NCBI GenBank assembly: GCA_007745635.1 | Contig: CP036272.1 | Coordinates: forward strand, 4,039,077-4,083,519 | Direction of reading: 5' to 3' | Length of the DNA stretch: 44,443 nucleotides | Source of the DNA: Stieleria bergensis | GTDB lineage: Bacteria; Planctomycetota; Planctomycetia; Pirellulales; Pirellulaceae | Shown here: in pieces, positions 43,281-44,443 of the stretch | Layout: each line of letters starts with the position of its first letter | How positions within the stretch are numbered: position 1 is the stretch's first letter | Notes under the pieces: model-generated | Database searches by the model: none | Seen by the model: the letters and a program-made list of their open reading frames with translations, nothing else | Told to the model about the DNA's origin: nothing | Position numbers and translations under genes: made by a program

Positions 43281-44443
43281 GTGGGGTCAAAAAACTCAGC
43301 CGAGCACTAAACACTGCAAAAAGGCGACTTCCAAACGTTTGTCAGGCATACATCTCAGCCGAACCGACGTGCTGTCGACGGCGGTAATGTTTCTGCGATC
43401 GTTCTAACCGGAACGCAGGCAAGCTCCGAGTGCTTTCACGCTTGCCCACCCAGGTTTACATTTCGTTTCGCACCAATGAGCATCTCGGGTTTTCCGAACC
43501 ACCGAGACGCCGATGAAATTCATTCTGCAACCGTGGCAGTTGATGCTGATCATTCTTGCCAGTTGGGTCAATCGACAACAACAAGAAGTCATTGAGTACC
43601 TTCGCACCGAGAATGCCGTTCTCAAAGAGAAGCTCGGCAAGAAGCGTATCTTGCTAACCGATGACCAACGTCGCCGCCTGGCCGTCAAAGGCAAGATCTT
43701 GGGACGCAAACAACTCTCCGAGATCGGTTTCCTGTTCACGCCGGACACGATCCTGCGATGGCATAGTCAGTTGGTTGCCAATAAGTGGGACTACTCCGAT
43801 CGAAAACAGAAGAAAACCGGTCGACCAAGAACGCGGCCGGAGATCGTCGACTTGACCGTGAAGTTCGCAAAAGAGAACCCGACTTGGGGCTACGACCGTA
43901 TCAGCGGTGCGTTATCGAACGTCGGTTACCACATCTGCGACTCCACCATTGGAAACATCCTCAAAACGCACGGCATTGAGCCGGCACCGGACCGAAAACG
44001 CACAGGATCGTGGGAGACTTTTCTGAAGGCGCACTGGGACGTAATGGCATCTATCGACTTCACCACTGTGGAAGTATGGACCAAGGGCGGCCTAACAACA
44101 TTCTATCTTCTTTTTGTCATGGAGCTTAAAACCCGCCGCGTCCACTTCGCGGGCTGCACCACCAATCCGAACGAAGCGTGGATGAAAACGATTGCCCTCG
44201 AACTGACCAACCACGAGGACGGTTTCCTCAATGACAAGAAGTACTTGATCATGGATCGTGATGCGACATTCAGTCAATCCTTTCGGGACTTCCTACGCAA
44301 CGACGGTGTGAAGCCTGTTCGGTTGCCACCGCGGAGTCCGAACTTGAACGCGCACTTGGAAAGATTCTTCGGATCTCTGAAATCCGAGTGCCTCTATAAA
44401 TTGATTCTCTTTGGCGAGACCGCGACGCGCAGAGCTGTTCGAT
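43281..44443 (+). mobile_element. rve-type insertion sequence, right copy (partial)
   Basis: Starts GTGGGGTCAAAAAACTC at 43281, the inverse of the left copy's end at 873, with the same 232-bp leader. It continues beyond the window. The copy lies next to the start of the truncated gene at 43269. Confidence 0.85.
43513..44443 (+). CDS. DDE (rve) transposase, partial
   Basis: 310 residues to the window edge. N-terminal [18 protein letters not shown], an HTH-like segment ([18 protein letters not shown]), and an rve core with Asp in [10 protein letters not shown], Asp in [16 protein letters not shown] and Glu in [19 protein letters not shown]. All three acidic residues are present, so the enzyme may be active. 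The last residues and the end of the element are outside. Confidence 0.88.
   Translation, partial: MKFILQPWQLMLIILASWVNRQQQEVIEYLRTENAVLKEKLGKKRILLTDDQRRRLAVKGKILGRKQLSEIGFLFTPDTILRWHSQLVANKWDYSDRKQKKTGRPRTRPEIVDLTVKFAKENPTWGYDRISGALSNVGYHICDSTIGNILKTHGIEPAPDRKRTGSWETFLKAHWDVMASIDFTTVEVWTKGGLTTFYLLFVMELKTRRVHFAGCTTNPNEAWMKTIALELTNHEDGFLNDKKYLIMDRDATFSQSFRDFLRNDGVKPVRLPPRSPNLNAHLERFFGSLKSECLYKLILFGETATRRAVR

Overview
The window looks like chromosomal or island DNA from a marine planctomycete of the Rhodopirellula/Pirellulaceae type. The evidence is a PEP-CTERM protein, an ECF-like sigma factor gene coupled to a large TPR serine/threonine kinase, a DUF2924 plus large serine recombinase operon, a CheB/CheR/histidine-kinase hybrid, and polysaccharide-degradation genes. 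All functional names come from motif recognition in the translated sequence; no database search was run.

Layout. Both ends are occupied by related but non-identical copies of one rve-type insertion sequence (IS), in inverted orientation and running off the window (1-873 minus, 43281-44443 plus). Inside the left copy lie gene remnants, a PEP-CTERM protein and a five-ORF, translationally coupled recombinase operon (3462-6414). Next is a complete 1290-bp IS3-family element (6561-7850), which recurs as an apparently identical inverted copy at 40530-41819. Each IS3 copy has its own 4-bp target duplication.

From 7.9 to 29.7 kb is a dense stress, fermentation and persistence cluster. One operon carries an alcohol dehydrogenase, a STAS/SEC14-like protein, acetate kinase, phosphoketolase and a histidine phosphatase, enough to make ATP from sugar phosphates without respiration. 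Next come MgtC, a sensor kinase with its LuxR-type regulator, a glycosyltransferase/CsbD-like/Dps operon, a copper-storage-like protein with USP and GroEL, a fasciclin protein, and a run of small membrane-anchored CsbD/DUF883-like proteins with a holin-like protein. Several members are internally deleted, truncated or frameshifted, and three intergenic regions share a palindromic repeat.

From 29.7 to 40.4 kb are an ulvan-lyase-like BNR protein, a glucuronoyl-esterase-like gene broken by a 10-bp duplication, a YVTN beta-propeller protein, a secreted amidohydrolase, and the sigma factor/kinase pair. The right edge (40.4-43.3 kb) is a patchwork: a secreted-type gene split by the second IS3 copy, whose frame is restored exactly when the IS is removed, and the N-terminal part of an unrecognised gene.

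The strongest leads are the recombinase operon with its internally deleted mini-recombinase, the five-unit 8-bp repeat inside the sensor kinase (a possible phase switch), the 10-bp duplication in the esterase, and the stress/fermentation island as a unit.
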